Positions 22,101 to 22,500 of a stretch of 22,500 nucleotides of DNA are shown in pieces. The stretch's first letter is position 1; every line of letters starts with the position of its first letter. The notes under the pieces were generated by a model. It was given only the letters and a program-made list of their open reading frames with translations. It had not been told where the DNA came from and did no database searches. Both the position numbers and the translations under genes were made by a program. The stretch is from Anaeromyces robustus (lineage: Eukaryota > Neocallimastigomycota > Neocallimastigomycetes > Neocallimastigales > Neocallimastigaceae), in contig MCFG01000391.1 in assembly GCA_002104895.1 (NCBI GenBank), positions 1 through 22,500 on the forward strand. The letters are read 5' to 3'.

Positions 22101-22500
22101 ATGGATTACAAGTCATTAGAAACCAAAATTCTTGATAAGCTTCAAAGAAATAAAAAATGTGATAAAGTTATTAAGGAAAATAATAAATTAATAAAAGAAT
22201 ATTTTATTGATGTTAAAGATTCAAGTATTTTGAAAAATTTCATTAATAACTTAAATGAAGTTGTTTTAAATTCCAAAAAATATGGTGAAATTGAAAAATT
22301 TTTAAAACATCCAGCTATGACTCAAGTATTAGAAGCTTTCAGAAATAGTGATATTTTAATTAGAGCATTACAAAATAAAAATAAAAGTGCAGCTAAATGG
22401 CTTTTAACTATGAATGTTAATACTAATGTACGTGATAAATTAGGAAGAACAGCTTTAATGTATGCTTGTTCTTATTGGGAATTTGAATCTATTACTGAAA
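22101..22500 (+). CDS. Ankyrin-repeat protein, tandem copy 2 (cut by window edge)
   Basis: The first 133 codons of a second ankyrin gene, open to the window edge. By direct reading it differs from copy 1 (18578 onward) at 12 of 400 bases with no insertion or deletion, so about 97% identical. Seven residues change: Asp to Asn twice, Lys to Asn, Ile to Val, Gly to Glu, Val to Ala and Ala to Thr. It covers the N-terminal helical region, the first ankyrin unit and the start of the second (DKLGRTALMYAC). The similarity to copy 1 stops just upstream of the ATG, apart from a shared A-rich leader with one G. The reading frame is intact as far as it can be seen. Whether the full gene is complete cannot be judged here. 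Confidence 0.93.
   Translation, partial: MDYKSLETKILDKLQRNKKCDKVIKENNKLIKEYFIDVKDSSILKNFINNLNEVVLNSKKYGEIEKFLKHPAMTQVLEAFRNSDILIRALQNKNKSAAKWLLTMNVNTNVRDKLGRTALMYACSYWEFESITE

Overview
The window is extremely AT-rich eukaryotic nuclear DNA. Long A, T, AT, AAT and AAAT tracts separate a few clearly protein-coding islands whose base composition is visibly less extreme. A fungus is the best fit, most likely an anaerobic gut fungus (Neocallimastigomycota). Three things point there: a homeodomain protein carrying the long conserved C-terminal region seen in fungal PHX1/HOY1/hom2-type regulators, a GT-AG intron, and several kilobases of homopolymer-rich spacer between largely intronless genes. This assignment is inferred from composition and protein families, not from a database match. 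A dictyostelid is the main alternative.

Layout. All recognisable genes are on the + strand. (1) 591-2696 encodes a 701-residue homeodomain transcription factor with no intron. (2) 2697-9848 is a spacer of about 7 kb containing only simple repeats and homopolymers. (3) 9849-10637 encodes a 262-residue probable F-box protein. (4) 10638-15157 is a second spacer of about 4.5 kb, with a strongly A-rich + strand in its central part and a perfect 21-bp tandem duplication near its right end. (5) 15158-17068 is a two-exon gene for the large subunit of DNA primase (PRI2/PRIM2), 491 residues, with all four iron-sulfur cysteines. (6) 17069-18577 is a spacer with a 41-nt near-perfect palindrome followed by about 165 bp of uninterrupted ATTT repeat. 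(7) 18578-19993 encodes a 471-residue ankyrin-repeat protein. (8) 19994-22100 is a spacer with two short GC-containing hairpins and a 29-bp direct repeat. (9) 22101-22500 is the 5' end of a second ankyrin gene, nearly identical to the first and cut by the window edge.

Functionally the genes look independent: a DNA-binding regulator, a putative ubiquitin-ligase adaptor, a core replication subunit and a locally duplicated ankyrin family. Nothing suggests an operon or gene cluster with a shared pathway. The parts most worth following up are the tandem ankyrin pair, whose coding identity stops abruptly at the start codon, and the well-defined repeat structures in the spacers. No virus-like element, tRNA, rRNA or CRISPR array was recognised.
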